Under the pieces are notes generated by a model. That model saw only the letters and a list, made by a program, of their open reading frames with translations, searched no databases and was not told the origin of the DNA. The translations under genes and the position numbers were made by a program. Shown in pieces: positions 7,808 to 17,852 of a stretch of DNA of 64,000 bases (its first letter is position 1; every line of letters starts with the position of its first letter). Origin of the DNA: Microvirga ossetica (lineage in GTDB: Bacteria; Pseudomonadota; Alphaproteobacteria; Rhizobiales; Beijerinckiaceae); NCBI RefSeq assembly GCF_002741015.1, contig NZ_CP016616.1:4986501-5050500 (forward strand), given 5' to 3'.

Positions 7808-8899
7808 ATGACTCTACCTTCGACGACGGCGTTACCGGTCCAGGTCCAGTCTCTCTCAAAGCACTTTGGCGAAGTTCGCGCCGTTGACGACATATCCTTC
7901 GATATTCGCCCCGGAGAATTCCTCACGCTGCTGGGGCCGTCGGGATCCGGCAAGACGACGCTCCTCATGATGATCGCTGGCTTTAGTAGGCCAACCAACG
8001 GTTCGATACGCATCGCGGGACAGGAAATTGTCCACCTCCCGCCCCACAAGCGCAATATCGGCATGGTGTTCCAGAGCTACGCGCTTTTCCCGCACATGCC
8101 AGTGGGCGAGAACATCGCTTACCCGTTGCGACTGAGAAAAGTCGGCAAGGCCGAGATCGAGGATCGCGTCCGAAACGTTCTGGAACTCGTCCAACTCGGC
8201 GGTTATGCGGACCGCCGGATCAGCCAGCTTTCGGGTGGCCAGCGGCAGCGCATCGCGCTCGCCCGCGCGATCGTGTTCGAGCCGCGAATCCTGCTGATGG
8301 ACGAGCCATTGTCGGCGCTCGACAAGCAGTTGCGCGAGACGATGCAGATCGAAATCCGTCGCCTGCACGATCGTCTCGGAATGACCACCATTTCGGTGAC
8401 ACACGATCAGCGTGAAGCGTTGACGATGTCGGATCGCATTGCAGTGTTCTCCAAGGGGAAGCTTGCTCAGATCGCTTCGCCGACCGGTCTCTATGAACAA
8501 CCCGAGAGCCGGTTCATCGCCGAATTCATTGGTGAATCGAGCTTCCTGCCGCTACGGGCAACGCCCGGCGGCCTAGCCTATGGCGACCAGGTCATCCAGT
8601 TCGCCGACAGGCCGCGACAGACATCAGGCAACATGATGTTGATGCTGCGTCCGGAACGTCTGCGGCTCGTCGCGGGTAATACGGCAGGTCAGGAGGGCAA
8701 CTTCTTCCAAGGCCAGATCCGGACGGTGGTCTTCCAGGGCGAGAGCCTGCTATTCGAAGTGATGCTTGACGGCGGCCACAAGGTTTTCGTCCGGATCGCG
8801 AACCGGTCGGAAAGCGCTCGCCTTGTTCCCGAGGCGGATCAGCGCGTGACGCTGTGCCTTGATCGCGCCGACGCGCGAATCGTTCGTGCGGAGGACTGA
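7808..8899 (+). CDS. ABC importer ATP-binding protein, PotA-type
   Basis: 363 aa from the ATG at 7808. A TTG further up would add 22 untypical residues, so I rejected it. Walker A GPSGSGKT (43-50), Q-loop Q89, signature LSGGQRQR (141-148), Walker B ILLMDEP (161-167) and switch His199 are all present, so the ATPase should be active. The C-terminal 120 residues form a TOBE-like regulatory domain (MLMLRPERLRL...). It sits on the cytosolic face and powers the permeases encoded next. The stop overlaps the next start by one base (TGATG), showing translational coupling. Confidence 0.9.
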   Translation: MTLPSTTALPVQVQSLSKHFGEVRAVDDISFDIRPGEFLTLLGPSGSGKTTLLMMIAGFSRPTNGSIRIAGQEIVHLPPHKRNIGMVFQSYALFPHMPVGENIAYPLRLRKVGKAEIEDRVRNVLELVQLGGYADRRISQLSGGQRQRIALARAIVFEPRILLMDEPLSALDKQLRETMQIEIRRLHDRLGMTTISVTHDQREALTMSDRIAVFSKGKLAQIASPTGLYEQPESRFIAEFIGESSFLPLRATPGGLAYGDQVIQFADRPRQTSGNMMLMLRPERLRLVAGNTAGQEGNFFQGQIRTVVFQGESLLFEVMLDGGHKVFVRIANRSESARLVPEADQRVTLCLDRADARIVRAED

Positions 8900-9819
8900 T
8901 GATGGAGCAAGCAGTTCTGCGTCTGTCGCCGAGTTCACTCACTCCGGATCAGTTGAAAGAGAATCACGAGGCGCTGAAGAAGGAGCAGCGCAGCGAAGCG
9001 CGGACGATGTTCCGGCTGACCTTGCCGGCTATCCTGATCGTGGGCCTGTTGATGGTCGCTCCGATCGGTTGGCTTCTGTCGATGTCCTTCGTCGGGCAGG
9101 ACGGGCGCCTCGGCTTTGAGAACTACGTCCTGTTCTTCTCGGAGGCTGTATACCGTGAGATGTTCATCAATACCTTCATCATCGCGTTTGTCGTGACGGT
9201 GATCTGCCTCATCCTGGGTTACCCTGTCGCCTACCTGATGGCAATTCTACCCTCGCCCTGGGCAGGCTTCCTGATGCTCGCAGTCCTGATGCCGTTCTGG
9301 ACATCGGGCCTCGTGCGGACGTTCTCATGGCTGATCATTCTCCAGCGCAACGGCTTGGTCAACCAGATGCTGGTTTGGATGGGTGTGATCGAGCGCCCGA
9401 TCGCCTTGGTCCACAACATGACAGGAACGATCATCGGCATGGTCCACATCATGGTGCCATTCCTGATCCTGCCGCTCTATGCTTCGATGAAGGCGATTGA
9501 CCTGAACCTTATGCGCGCTGCCGCAAACCTCGGTTCGACTCCAGCTCATGCCTTCCGCCGAGTGTATCTGCCACTCTCGATGCCGGGCCTGATCGCAGGA
9601 ACGATCATGGTGTTTGTGATGTGCCTTGGCTTCTACATCACTCCCGCACTGCTGGGCGGCGGAAAGATCAAGATGATTGCGCAGCGGATCGAGGAGTCGC
9701 TTGCGCTCTATCCAACCTGGGGGCCGGCTGCTGCACTTGCCGTGCTGCTTCTGGTGATGACCGCAGTCTGTCTTGGCGTCAGTTTGATGCTGGTGCGTCG
9801 ACTGACCGCTGAGAGTTGA
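8899..9819 (+). CDS. ABC importer permease, PotB-type
   Basis: 306 aa, with six predicted membrane helices after a charged 36-residue N-terminus. The EAA-type cytoplasmic loop for ATPase contact is visible at about 206-230 (RAAANLGSTPAHAFRRVYLPLSMPG). Belongs to the binding-protein-dependent inner-membrane component family, and pairs with the PotC-type permease at 9830. The start overlaps the ATPase stop. Confidence 0.88.
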   Translation: MMEQAVLRLSPSSLTPDQLKENHEALKKEQRSEARTMFRLTLPAILIVGLLMVAPIGWLLSMSFVGQDGRLGFENYVLFFSEAVYREMFINTFIIAFVVTVICLILGYPVAYLMAILPSPWAGFLMLAVLMPFWTSGLVRTFSWLIILQRNGLVNQMLVWMGVIERPIALVHNMTGTIIGMVHIMVPFLILPLYASMKAIDLNLMRAAANLGSTPAHAFRRVYLPLSMPGLIAGTIMVFVMCLGFYITPALLGGGKIKMIAQRIEESLALYPTWGPAAALAVLLLVMTAVCLGVSLMLVRRLTAES

Positions 9820-9829
9820 GGGGGGAGCT

Positions 9830-10636
9830 ATGGAATCCCATGTTTCGCATCGCGAGAGGTTCTGGCTCTACATCTTCGTCGGGCTTGTCATCTTCTATCT
9901 CGTGGCGCCGACGTTCATCGTCGTCCCCGTGTCGTTTAGTTCGACAACGTCACTGTCCTTCCCGCCTCCGGGCTGGTCTACCCGCTGGTATGAAGCCTTC
10001 TTCGGGCAGGAAAAGTGGATCGGATCAACATGGGTCTCGTTGCGTGTCGCATTCGGCACAATGGTTCTTGCGACGGTAACCGGTGTCGCGGCGTCCTACG
10101 CATTGCATGTGTCGAGACTCCCTCTAGGCAATCTAATCCGTTCGACACTCATTTCGCCTCTGGCCGTACCTTCCATCCTGATCGCAATTGGCATCTTCTT
10201 TGTCTATGCGAGGATCGGCGGAATGCTGAACACGATCTACGGGATGATCCTCGGACACTCCGTCGTCGCGATGCCGTTCGTTATCCTTACGATGTCTGCG
10301 GGCCTTCAGTCTTATGACATGACGCAGGAGATGGTCGCGCGCAGCCTAGGTGCCAACAGGTTCAAAGCCTTCATGACTGTGACGCTGCCGCAGCTGAAGT
10401 TCTCTGTCGCGACCTCGATGCTGCTGTCGTTCCTCGTGTCATTTGACGAGCTGATCATATCGCTGATGATCTCGTCTGGACCTGTCTCGACACTGTCTCG
10501 CGTCACTTTCGCGACGCTGCGCGACGATGTGGATCCCACACTCGCAGCGGTCTCGACCTTGATGCTGATCGTGACCTGTATCCCACCGCTGGTCCTTCAT
10601 ATCGTGACCAACCGCGCGAAGAAGAAGGGGGCATGA
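9830..10636 (+). CDS. ABC importer permease, PotC-type
   Basis: 268 aa, with six membrane helices and an EAA loop (MVARSLGANRFKAFMTVTLPQLKFSV). Forms the second half of the transmembrane channel with the product of the gene at 8899. GGGGGAG precedes the ATG, and only 10 bp separate it from the upstream gene. The next gene begins one base after its stop, so importer and first crotonase are probably one transcript. This links uptake directly to CoA-ester catabolism. Confidence 0.88.
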   Translation: MESHVSHRERFWLYIFVGLVIFYLVAPTFIVVPVSFSSTTSLSFPPPGWSTRWYEAFFGQEKWIGSTWVSLRVAFGTMVLATVTGVAASYALHVSRLPLGNLIRSTLISPLAVPSILIAIGIFFVYARIGGMLNTIYGMILGHSVVAMPFVILTMSAGLQSYDMTQEMVARSLGANRFKAFMTVTLPQLKFSVATSMLLSFLVSFDELIISLMISSGPVSTLSRVTFATLRDDVDPTLAAVSTLMLIVTCIPPLVLHIVTNRAKKKGA

Positions 10637-10637
10637 G

Positions 10638-11453
10638 ATGCTGAACGAACTGAACAGGGAACTTGAAGGCTTCGTGCAGCTGCATCGCGATGGCGCCGTT
10701 CTCGAGATCAAGATGGTCAAGCCGAAGGTGAACTCGATCTGCCGCCGATTCAGCCGCTGTATGGAGCGCGCAGGTCTCTACCTCCAGAACGATCCCGATC
10801 TTCGCGTCGGCATCCTTTCGAGCGGGAGTGACAAGGCGTTCTCGGCCGGCCTCGACTTCCACGACGCGACCTCCAGCACGGAACGGGGTCCGGGCGCCGA
10901 GGAAGGAGGATTTGGCGGAATCACCACTCTGTGGGCGCTGAAGAAGCCGCTGATCGCGGCCATCAATGCCCCGGCTATTGGGGGAGGCCTTGAGTTGGCG
11001 CTGTCCTGCGACATTCTGCTGATGGCCGACGAGGCTTTCCTTCAGTTGCCCGAGCTTCAACGTGGACTTCTGCCTGACGGCGGTGGCTTGCAACGTCTGC
11101 CACGCAGGATACCCTATCATGTCGCCACGGCGATGATTTGGACCGGCGAGCCGATGTCTGCTGCCGAGGCGCATCGGTGGGGATTGATCTACCGCACCGC
11201 GCCCCGCGAGCAACTGATGACGCTTGCCTGGAAGATTGCGCGTCACGTCGCGAAGGGCGCTCCCCTTGCGCAGCAAGCCCTCAAGGAGGCGCTGCGAGCC
11301 GTCGACGGCCAGTCCGATCGCGAGGCGATGACTCTGCGCGCGGATTCCAACGACGACCTCGAGTACTTCAGGCGGATGCTGATCTCTGAGGACATGATCG
11401 AAGGTCAACGCGCCTTCCTCGAAAAGCGCGAGCCCCGCTGGACCGGGAGCTGA
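10638..11453 (+). CDS. Enoyl-CoA hydratase/isomerase family protein (crotonase 1)
   Basis: 271 aa. Oxyanion-hole segments FSAGLDF (68-74) and APAIGGGLEL (111-120) are present, and both acidic residues of true hydratases are kept (E119 in GGGLE and E139 in LPEL). It is therefore the best hydratase candidate of the three crotonases here. It would add water across the double bond of an enoyl-CoA made by the dehydrogenase at 12329. It follows the permease gene by one base, in the importer operon. A carnitinyl-CoA dehydratase-like (CaiD) role is possible but not provable from sequence. Confidence 0.82.
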   Translation: MLNELNRELEGFVQLHRDGAVLEIKMVKPKVNSICRRFSRCMERAGLYLQNDPDLRVGILSSGSDKAFSAGLDFHDATSSTERGPGAEEGGFGGITTLWALKKPLIAAINAPAIGGGLELALSCDILLMADEAFLQLPELQRGLLPDGGGLQRLPRRIPYHVATAMIWTGEPMSAAEAHRWGLIYRTAPREQLMTLAWKIARHVAKGAPLAQQALKEALRAVDGQSDREAMTLRADSNDDLEYFRRMLISEDMIEGQRAFLEKREPRWTGS

Positions 11454-11525
11454 CGCGGGACCCGGACTTCGAACAGTTTATAGCGGGCCTAACCACACTG
11501 GTTTCGCCAAAATGGATGGGAGGAA

Positions 11526-12317
11526 ATGATGTACAGATTTCTCGAGACGGAACGACACGGCGCCGTCGGCGTGATCGCTCTCAACCGCCCCGAGGCCCGA
11601 AACGCCTTGGCGATGGGCATCACGATCGAACTCCGCCGCGCTCTACGGGAGGCCGCCGCGGATACGACGATGCGCGCCCTCATTCTGACCGGACGGGGCG
11701 GAGCATTCTCGGCTGGTGCGGATGTCAAGGAATGGGCCAACAAGGCCGCCGGTGACAACCCCTGGCCGGACATGAACTGGGTCGAGGAGTCCCTCAAGCT
11801 CGTCCAACAGGTTCACGAAATGCCCAAGCCGACGATCGCCATGATCGATGGCGCAGCCGTCGGCGCGGGACTCGATATGGCCCTGGCCTGCGACTTCCGT
11901 TATGCCTCCGAGAGGGCCAAGTTCATCTGTTCCTACACCAACGTCGGCTACAATCCCGACTGCGGCGGCACTTGGCTGATGCCTCGAGTAATCGGCCTCG
12001 AAGCGGCCAAGCGCTTCGCCTTCACGGGTGAACTCTGGACCGCGGCAACGGCGCTCGAGAACCGCATGGTCAGCCATGTCAGCACCAGCGACCGGCTTTG
12101 GGACGATACGCTTGAGTTCGTCCAGAAGCTCGCATCCGGCCCGACGGTCGCCATTGCCCAGGCCAAGAAGCTTCTGAACACTGCACATACCCGCAGTCTC
12201 GCCGATCAGCAGCTCGAGGAAGTCGCTGCCGGTAAGATCTGCGCGCTGACAAAGGATCACGCCGAAGGATTGGCCGCCGCGAATGAGCGCCGTGCGCCGA
12301 AATTCGTCGGCGCCTAA
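11526..12317 (+). CDS. Crotonase 2, PaaG-like enoyl-CoA isomerase
   Basis: 263 aa with FSAGAD (61-66) and GAAVGAGLD (109-117). The two hydratase glutamates are absent: the first position is D117 and the second is a Tyr in FICSYTNVGYNPDCGGTW. Instead, D145 in the NPDCGG motif matches the catalytic Asp of PaaG-type isomerases (ring-1,2-epoxyphenylacetyl-CoA isomerase and related double-bond isomerases). So it probably shifts a double bond or rearranges a ring product rather than hydrating it. GGGAGGA precedes the ATG pair; the 72-bp gap from crotonase 1 still allows one operon. Confidence 0.8.
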   Translation: MMYRFLETERHGAVGVIALNRPEARNALAMGITIELRRALREAAADTTMRALILTGRGGAFSAGADVKEWANKAAGDNPWPDMNWVEESLKLVQQVHEMPKPTIAMIDGAAVGAGLDMALACDFRYASERAKFICSYTNVGYNPDCGGTWLMPRVIGLEAAKRFAFTGELWTAATALENRMVSHVSTSDRLWDDTLEFVQKLASGPTVAIAQAKKLLNTAHTRSLADQQLEEVAAGKICALTKDHAEGLAAANERRAPKFVGA

Positions 12318-12328
12318 GGAGATAAGAA

Positions 12329-13489
12329 ATGGATTTTGGACTAAGCTTCGAACAGCAAGCACTCGTGGACTCGCTGGAAGAGTTCTGCAAACGGGAGCTC
12401 TATCCACATGAGTCTCTTGTCGAGGAACTGCGCTACGTTCCCGCCGAAATCAAGCAGGAGATCCGTCGCAAGTCACGGGATGCCGGCTTCGAAGGAATGA
12501 ACCTGCCTGAGGAATGGGGCGGCGCCGGCCTCGACAAGCAGACGAAGATGGAGGCCGAGCGCGTCTTGGGCAAGCCCTCGTCGCCGCTCTCGCAATGCAT
12601 GAACCGCGGCGTAACCGGCATTCTCTTCAAATGCAAAGGCGAGCAGATTGAAGAATACCTGCTGCCAGCCATCCGTGGCGAGCGTAAGGACGCCTTCGCC
12701 CTGACCGAGCCCGGTGCCGGCTCGGACGCGCGCGGCATCGTCACCAAGGCCGAGCGCAATGGCAACGGGTGGGTTATCAACGGCGTCAAACAGTTCATCT
12801 CGGCGGCCGATATTGCCGATTTCATCATCCTGATCGCCGTGTCCGGCGTGGACGATACCCCCAAGGGCCCGCGGAAGAGGTTCACCGCCTTCCTGCTCGA
12901 CAAGTCCCTGCCCGGACTGCGCGTCGAGCCGATGAAATCGATCGTGACCCGCGGGTACAACCCGACCATGGTGTACTTGGACAACGTGCGGGTTCCGGAC
13001 AGCAAGATCCTCGGCGAGGAGGGACAAGGGTTCAACACGGCGAATGAGTGGCTCTACGACGGGCGTGTCGCGCTTTCGGCGCATTGCGTCGGGCGTGCCG
13101 AGCGCATCTTCGACATGACAAAGGAATGGGCGGGCTCACGCAAGGCTTTCGGCAAGACCATCGGCGAGTTCCAGGGCGTCGGCTTCAAAGTCGCCAATAT
13201 GGCGGTCGACATCAAGCTCGGCGACCTCATGGTTAAGGAGGCAGCGTGGAAGATGGACAACGGCCTGATGGACCGGACGGCGGCGTCCATGGTGAACTAC
13301 TACTGCTCGGAGATGGTCTTTCGCGTTGCCGACAACGCCGTGCAGATCTTCGGTGGCATGGGTCTCATGGAAGATTTCCCGATCCAGCGTTTCTGGCGCG
13401 ATGCTCGCATCGAACGCATCTGGGAGGGAACATCAGAGATCCATCAGGACCTCATCGCAAAAGACATTCTGCGGCCGTATCGGCAGTGA
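12329..13489 (+). CDS. Acyl-CoA dehydrogenase
   Basis: 386 aa, the normal length for the family. The FAD-binding stretch DAFALTEPGAGSDARGI and the C-terminal IWEGTSEIHQDLIAKDIL are typical; E366 in WEGT is the expected catalytic base. It would oxidise an acyl-CoA to the 2-enoyl-CoA and pass electrons to the ETF encoded at 28481-30179. TAAGGAG lies before the ATG, and the gap to crotonase 2 is 11 bp, so the two are cotranscribed. Chain-length or side-chain specificity is not readable. Confidence 0.9.
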   Translation: MDFGLSFEQQALVDSLEEFCKRELYPHESLVEELRYVPAEIKQEIRRKSRDAGFEGMNLPEEWGGAGLDKQTKMEAERVLGKPSSPLSQCMNRGVTGILFKCKGEQIEEYLLPAIRGERKDAFALTEPGAGSDARGIVTKAERNGNGWVINGVKQFISAADIADFIILIAVSGVDDTPKGPRKRFTAFLLDKSLPGLRVEPMKSIVTRGYNPTMVYLDNVRVPDSKILGEEGQGFNTANEWLYDGRVALSAHCVGRAERIFDMTKEWAGSRKAFGKTIGEFQGVGFKVANMAVDIKLGDLMVKEAAWKMDNGLMDRTAASMVNYYCSEMVFRVADNAVQIFGGMGLMEDFPIQRFWRDARIERIWEGTSEIHQDLIAKDILRPYRQ

Positions 13490-13909
13490 CATGATTGTCG
13501 GCACAGCTTCCGCAAGTGGAGCGTGCCGGCGATCCAATAAAAGACAACGTGACCTCCGGTCGCGTTACCTGCCAGCGTTGAACGATGAAGTTCTGCCCCT
13601 GCTCGGAACGGTCGCAAATGTGCCGGACGGCAGACTTGCTGTGATGGCGCTGAATCAGCCGGTCGACGGACCGCGTAAGGGTTGAGTGAGGGAGGCACGC
13701 CAAATGCTTGGGGATTGCTGCGCAATTGGGTCCCGCTGCCGCGCGGATACGTTCCGACGGCTCCCGGAGAGCGCTCCCGCGAGCTCGACTTTCCTTGGAT
13801 CGTGCCGAAACGAGGACGTCAGCCCCATTGCTGGAACAGTACCGCGCACGAAACCGATAGGCGCCGAAGAGTCGTTAGCGACCGATTCGCATAGATAAGA
13901 GAGAAACAG
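13490..13909. other. Gap of about 420 bp
   Basis: I find no convincing gene. Short frames on the plus strand overlap each other and lack family features. No copy of the operator element is visible here. It could hold a promoter for the synthetase gene that follows, or be the remnant of a lost gene. Confidence 0.4.
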
Positions 13910-16066
13910 ATGCAAATCCTTCCGCCGCCTGCAGAGACTTCGCGTATCAGCCCGGCTCTGAGACGCAACTTCCAACGGCTTCTCGCACCGTGCACCATGG
14001 CCTTCATCGGCGGCACCCAGGTAGAGCGTACTCTGGTCACGTTGCGCAATCAGAATTTCGATGGCGACGTCTATGTCGTCAACCCGAAGCGAGACGAGAT
14101 CGCGGGTTACAAATGCCTCCCGACGATCCAGGATCTTCCCGCTGCACCCGATGCGGTGTTCCTCGCCGTCAACGCGGATGCGTCGATTGAGGCGCTCAAT
14201 CAACTGCGTGAGCGGGACGCTGGCGGGGTCGTCTGTTACGCTTCCGGCTTTTCCGAGATTGGCGAGGCGGGGGCCGAGCGCAACCAGAACTTCATCAAGG
14301 CGGCCGGCGACATGGCCGTGGTCGGGCCCAATTGCTACGGTCTGGTGAACTACGTCAATCGCGGCAGCATTTGGCCTGCGCTTTATCCCAAGTTGAGGAG
14401 CAAGCGCGGGGCGGCCGTTATCGCACAGAGTGGCAACGTGACTGGCCACATCGTCTCGAATGACCGGTCGGTGCCGTTTTCCTATCTCATCAGTGCAGGA
14501 AACCAGGCCGTTCTCGGTTTCGAGGATTATATCGACTACCTAGTCGATGATCCCAACGTTACGTGTCTCGGGCTCTTCATGGAGGGGATCCGCGATGTTG
14601 CGTCGTTCTCGCAGGCATGCATGCGCGCCCGAGCGAAGGCGATCCCCGTTATCGTCTGCCGATCTGGCCGGTCCGAACTGGGAGCGGCAATGGCGGCCAG
14701 CCATACCAGTTCCCTGGCCGGACAGAACGAATACTACGAGGCATTATTCGATCGGCTCGGCGTGATCCGCACGGACACGGTGCCGCAGTTCCTTGAGATG
14801 ATGAAGATCTCCTCCGTTGCAGAGCCGGTTGCGGGTTCCCGCATCGCCGTATTCTCCAGTTCGGGTGGCGACAATGGCCTGGCAGCGGACTATTGCTCCT
14901 TCGCAGGGCTCCAGTTGCCGCAGCCGTCGGCTGCGCAGATCAGCGAAATCAAGCCGCTCCTGCCGGAGTTTGGGCACGTTTCCAATCCGCTCGATTTCAC
15001 CGCAGGATATTGGGGCGACGAGAAGCTACTGACGCCCATGTTCACCACGATGCTCTCGGCGGATTGCGACGCCGGGATGCTGGTGGTGGACTATCCGCCC
15101 GCCACCTCGCCCTACAAGGACACCTCCGCCCACGAGGCGATGGACCGAGCCCTTGCGTCGGCAGGGAAGGCCACAGGCAAGCCGGTGTTCCATGCCTCCG
15201 TCAACACCGGCGGCATCACGCCGGAGGCAAGCGAGAGGATGGTCGCACAGGGCATCGTTCCGCTCCAAGGCCTGCACGACGCTGCTTCGGTCGTGGCGAA
15301 ATGGGCTGAACATTGCGCACGGGTTCGCGCCGCTTCGGCCGATGGCGGCACTTCTTTCTCCACCCTCGCTCCCTATGCGGCACGGCCGCTGAACGGGGCC
15401 ACACGGACTGTGAACGAAGTGGAGTCGAAGCGCCGTCTTGCCGCTTACGGTTTGGCGATGCCGCAGGGCAGGGTGGTGTCGCTGGCGCAGATTTCCGAAC
15501 TTCCTGAGCAATTCGACACGCCGATGGTTCTCAAGGTCGTTCACGATGAACTGCCGCACAAGACGGAGGTCGGTGGAGTCGCGCTGAACCTGCGCGGTCG
15601 CAACGAGGCACTGGCCGCGGCCAACCGAATGATCGACAATGTCGCAAGGCATTCGCCGACGCTGCAGCTCGAGAAGTACCTGATGGAGCCGATGCAGGCG
15701 CCGCCACTCGCCGAGCTCATCGTGGGGGTCAAGCGCGATCCACTGTTCGGAATGGTGCTCGTGATAGGAGCGGGAGGCATTTTCGTGGAACTGCTCAAGG
15801 ATGCCACGCCGCTGCTGCTGCCCGTCAGCCGCAACGATGTCGAAGCCGCCCTGAAAGGGCTGAAGAGTTCCGCCCTGCTTAATGGGTTCCGGGGGCGTCC
15901 TGCCGCCAACCTCGAACTGGTTATTGATGCGATCATGGCGATCGCCTCCTATGCCGGCGAGCACCTCGATACATTGTCCGAGCTGGACGTGAACCCTCTG
16001 ATGGTCAGCGAAAACGGCGCAGTCGCCGTCGACGCCCTGATCGTCGAAGCGCCGAGGGCGAACTGA
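13910..16066 (+). CDS. ADP-forming acyl-CoA synthetase (acetate--CoA ligase family), single-chain
   Basis: 718 aa. Domain order: CoA-binding Rossmann domain (about 20-135, with NPKRDEIAGYKCLPTIQDLP), succinyl-CoA-synthetase-like domains (about 140-460, with VVGPNCYGLVN), then a C-terminal ATP-grasp domain (about 490-715, MVLKVVHDELPHKTEVGGVAL). H265 in SHTSSLAG is the expected phospho-histidine. These enzymes make an acyl-CoA from acid, CoA and ATP, releasing ADP. In this cluster it would activate the acid produced by the aldehyde dehydrogenase at 17853. Related enzymes act on aryl or branched acids, so the substrate stays open. Confidence 0.85.
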   Translation: MQILPPPAETSRISPALRRNFQRLLAPCTMAFIGGTQVERTLVTLRNQNFDGDVYVVNPKRDEIAGYKCLPTIQDLPAAPDAVFLAVNADASIEALNQLRERDAGGVVCYASGFSEIGEAGAERNQNFIKAAGDMAVVGPNCYGLVNYVNRGSIWPALYPKLRSKRGAAVIAQSGNVTGHIVSNDRSVPFSYLISAGNQAVLGFEDYIDYLVDDPNVTCLGLFMEGIRDVASFSQACMRARAKAIPVIVCRSGRSELGAAMAASHTSSLAGQNEYYEALFDRLGVIRTDTVPQFLEMMKISSVAEPVAGSRIAVFSSSGGDNGLAADYCSFAGLQLPQPSAAQISEIKPLLPEFGHVSNPLDFTAGYWGDEKLLTPMFTTMLSADCDAGMLVVDYPPATSPYKDTSAHEAMDRALASAGKATGKPVFHASVNTGGITPEASERMVAQGIVPLQGLHDAASVVAKWAEHCARVRAASADGGTSFSTLAPYAARPLNGATRTVNEVESKRRLAAYGLAMPQGRVVSLAQISELPEQFDTPMVLKVVHDELPHKTEVGGVALNLRGRNEALAAANRMIDNVARHSPTLQLEKYLMEPMQAPPLAELIVGVKRDPLFGMVLVIGAGGIFVELLKDATPLLLPVSRNDVEAALKGLKSSALLNGFRGRPAANLELVIDAIMAIASYAGEHLDTLSELDVNPLMVSENGAVAVDALIVEAPRAN

Positions 16067-16150
16067 TCGACCTCGCCCCTCGGAGAGAAGCGATACTTCA
16101 CTCCGAGGGATTTCAGTTTTGTAAGATCATCATCGACGGGAAGACGCGAA

Positions 16151-17725
16151 ATGATTGAGAAGCAGCAGACCGGGGCCGAGGCTCTCGTACGTACACTGAT
16201 CGCAGGAGGGGTGAACACCTGTTTCGCCAATCCGGGCACCAGCGAGATGCACTTCGTGGCTGCGCTCGACCGTATTCCGGGCATTCGCTGTGTGCTGGGA
16301 CTGCAGGAGAATACGGTCACCGGCATGGCGGACGGGTATTTCCGGGTCACGCGCCGTCCGGCAGCGACGCTTCTGCATTGCGGCCCCGGCTATGCTAATG
16401 GCATCGCGAACATTCACAATGCGCGCCGGGCCGGCAGTGGCATGCTGAACATCGTCGGCGACCACGCCATTCCTCATGTCGCGCACGACAGTCCGCTCAC
16501 GTCGGATGTCGATGCCATCGTGGGCGCGACTTCCGAATGGCACGCGTTCTGCACCCATCCCGGTCGGATCGGCATTGATGCGTCACGGGGCCTTGAATCA
16601 GCCGGCAGTGGCTTCGGACAGGTTGCATCCCTGGTGCTCCCGGCGGATGTCTCCTGGAGCGAGGGCGGGATCGAGGCCCAGCCTGTGCGGCCGTGTGGCC
16701 CCTTGCCGTGCGATCCGCAGCGCATCAAACAGGTTGCGCGGGCGCTCCGATCCGGTCGCAGGGCGCTCATACTTCTGGGGACCCCTGCCGTCGTTCCGGA
16801 GCTTCATCCTCTTTTGGCTGGAATCGCGAGCGAGACCGGCGCCACGCTGATGGGAAGTCCGTCGATTTCGAGCATGCCGAAGGGCCGGGGCCGTCTTGTC
16901 CTGCCCGTCGTACCCTATTCCGTGGACGAGGCAATCAAGGTGCTGGCGACCTATGATATCGTCGTTCTCGTCAACTGCCCTCCGCCGACGGGTTTCTTCC
17001 TCTATCCCGGGCGGCCCAGCACCATGCACCGGCGCGATGCCGACGTCCTGACCCTCTCGCGCGAGGACCAGGATGCGGCTGGGGCCTTGCGCGCACTTGC
17101 AAGCGAACTTGGTGCCGCTCCCGCGGCCGTACCGGTTCCTGAGGGTGACGGCATCCCCGACGTGTCGGGCCCCATCACGCCGGCAGGATTTGCCGCCGTC
17201 GTGGCGAAACGCCTGCCGGAAGAGGCCATTGTCGTGAACGAGGCATTGACGCTCGGTGGCGGCTTTGCCGCGGTGACTCCCTACGCAGCACCTTCCGATT
17301 GGCTGACAGTAACCGGCGGAGCGATCGGCGGAGGAATACCGCTGGCGACGGGTGCGGCGATTGGTGCACAGGCCATGGGACGTCCGGACAGACGCGTGGT
17401 GACCCTTCAGGCCGATGGATCAGCGGCCTACACGCTGCAAGCTCTCTGGACGCAGGCCCGTGAAAAGCTCCCGGTGACCACATTGCTGCTCAACAATCGG
17501 TCCTATGCAATCCTTTTGGGAGAGTACGCCAAGGTCGGTGCGAAGCCGGGCCAGACTGCCCTTGACATGATGAGCCTTGATCGTCCTGCCATCGATTGGA
17601 GCGCGATCGCGACGGGCTTCGGCGTTGCGTCTGCGGGCGCCACGACGCTGGAAGAGCTCGATCAAACCATGGCCAAGGCGCTCGCTCTCGACGGACCGAT
17701 GCTGATCGATGTCCAGTTCCCCTGA
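16151..17725 (+). CDS. ThDP-dependent enzyme, acetolactate synthase/benzoylformate decarboxylase type
   Basis: 524 aa. Catalytic E53 lies in GLQENTVTGMADGY. The ThDP-Mg site is ADG (421-423) with the partner NN at 448-449; the first Gly of the usual GDG is an Ala. Length and the lack of a clear FAD-binding middle domain fit a decarboxylase better than a true acetolactate synthase. Placed directly before an aldehyde dehydrogenase gene, it may turn a 2-oxo acid into an aldehyde. The alternatives are a carboligase, or an acyl-CoA lyase of the oxalyl-CoA or 2-hydroxyacyl-CoA type, which would also fit a CoA pathway. Confidence 0.8.
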   Translation: MIEKQQTGAEALVRTLIAGGVNTCFANPGTSEMHFVAALDRIPGIRCVLGLQENTVTGMADGYFRVTRRPAATLLHCGPGYANGIANIHNARRAGSGMLNIVGDHAIPHVAHDSPLTSDVDAIVGATSEWHAFCTHPGRIGIDASRGLESAGSGFGQVASLVLPADVSWSEGGIEAQPVRPCGPLPCDPQRIKQVARALRSGRRALILLGTPAVVPELHPLLAGIASETGATLMGSPSISSMPKGRGRLVLPVVPYSVDEAIKVLATYDIVVLVNCPPPTGFFLYPGRPSTMHRRDADVLTLSREDQDAAGALRALASELGAAPAAVPVPEGDGIPDVSGPITPAGFAAVVAKRLPEEAIVVNEALTLGGGFAAVTPYAAPSDWLTVTGGAIGGGIPLATGAAIGAQAMGRPDRRVVTLQADGSAAYTLQALWTQAREKLPVTTLLLNNRSYAILLGEYAKVGAKPGQTALDMMSLDRPAIDWSAIATGFGVASAGATTLEELDQTMAKALALDGPMLIDVQFP

Positions 17726-17852
17726 TGGATGTTCCTGTTCTTAGTGATGGGATGCATGGCGCTTCATCACCGTGAGTGAGCGTGGCTCATGCGTACAGCT
17801 CTAAACCTGGCCAAACGGTCCAAATGAAACTCACCCTAACGAGGAGGACGGA

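Noticed and set aside
17810..17830. ACGGTCCAAATG before the aldehyde dehydrogenase gene, resembling half of the operator
   Set aside because: Only one half-site with a mismatch and no second half; too weak to call.
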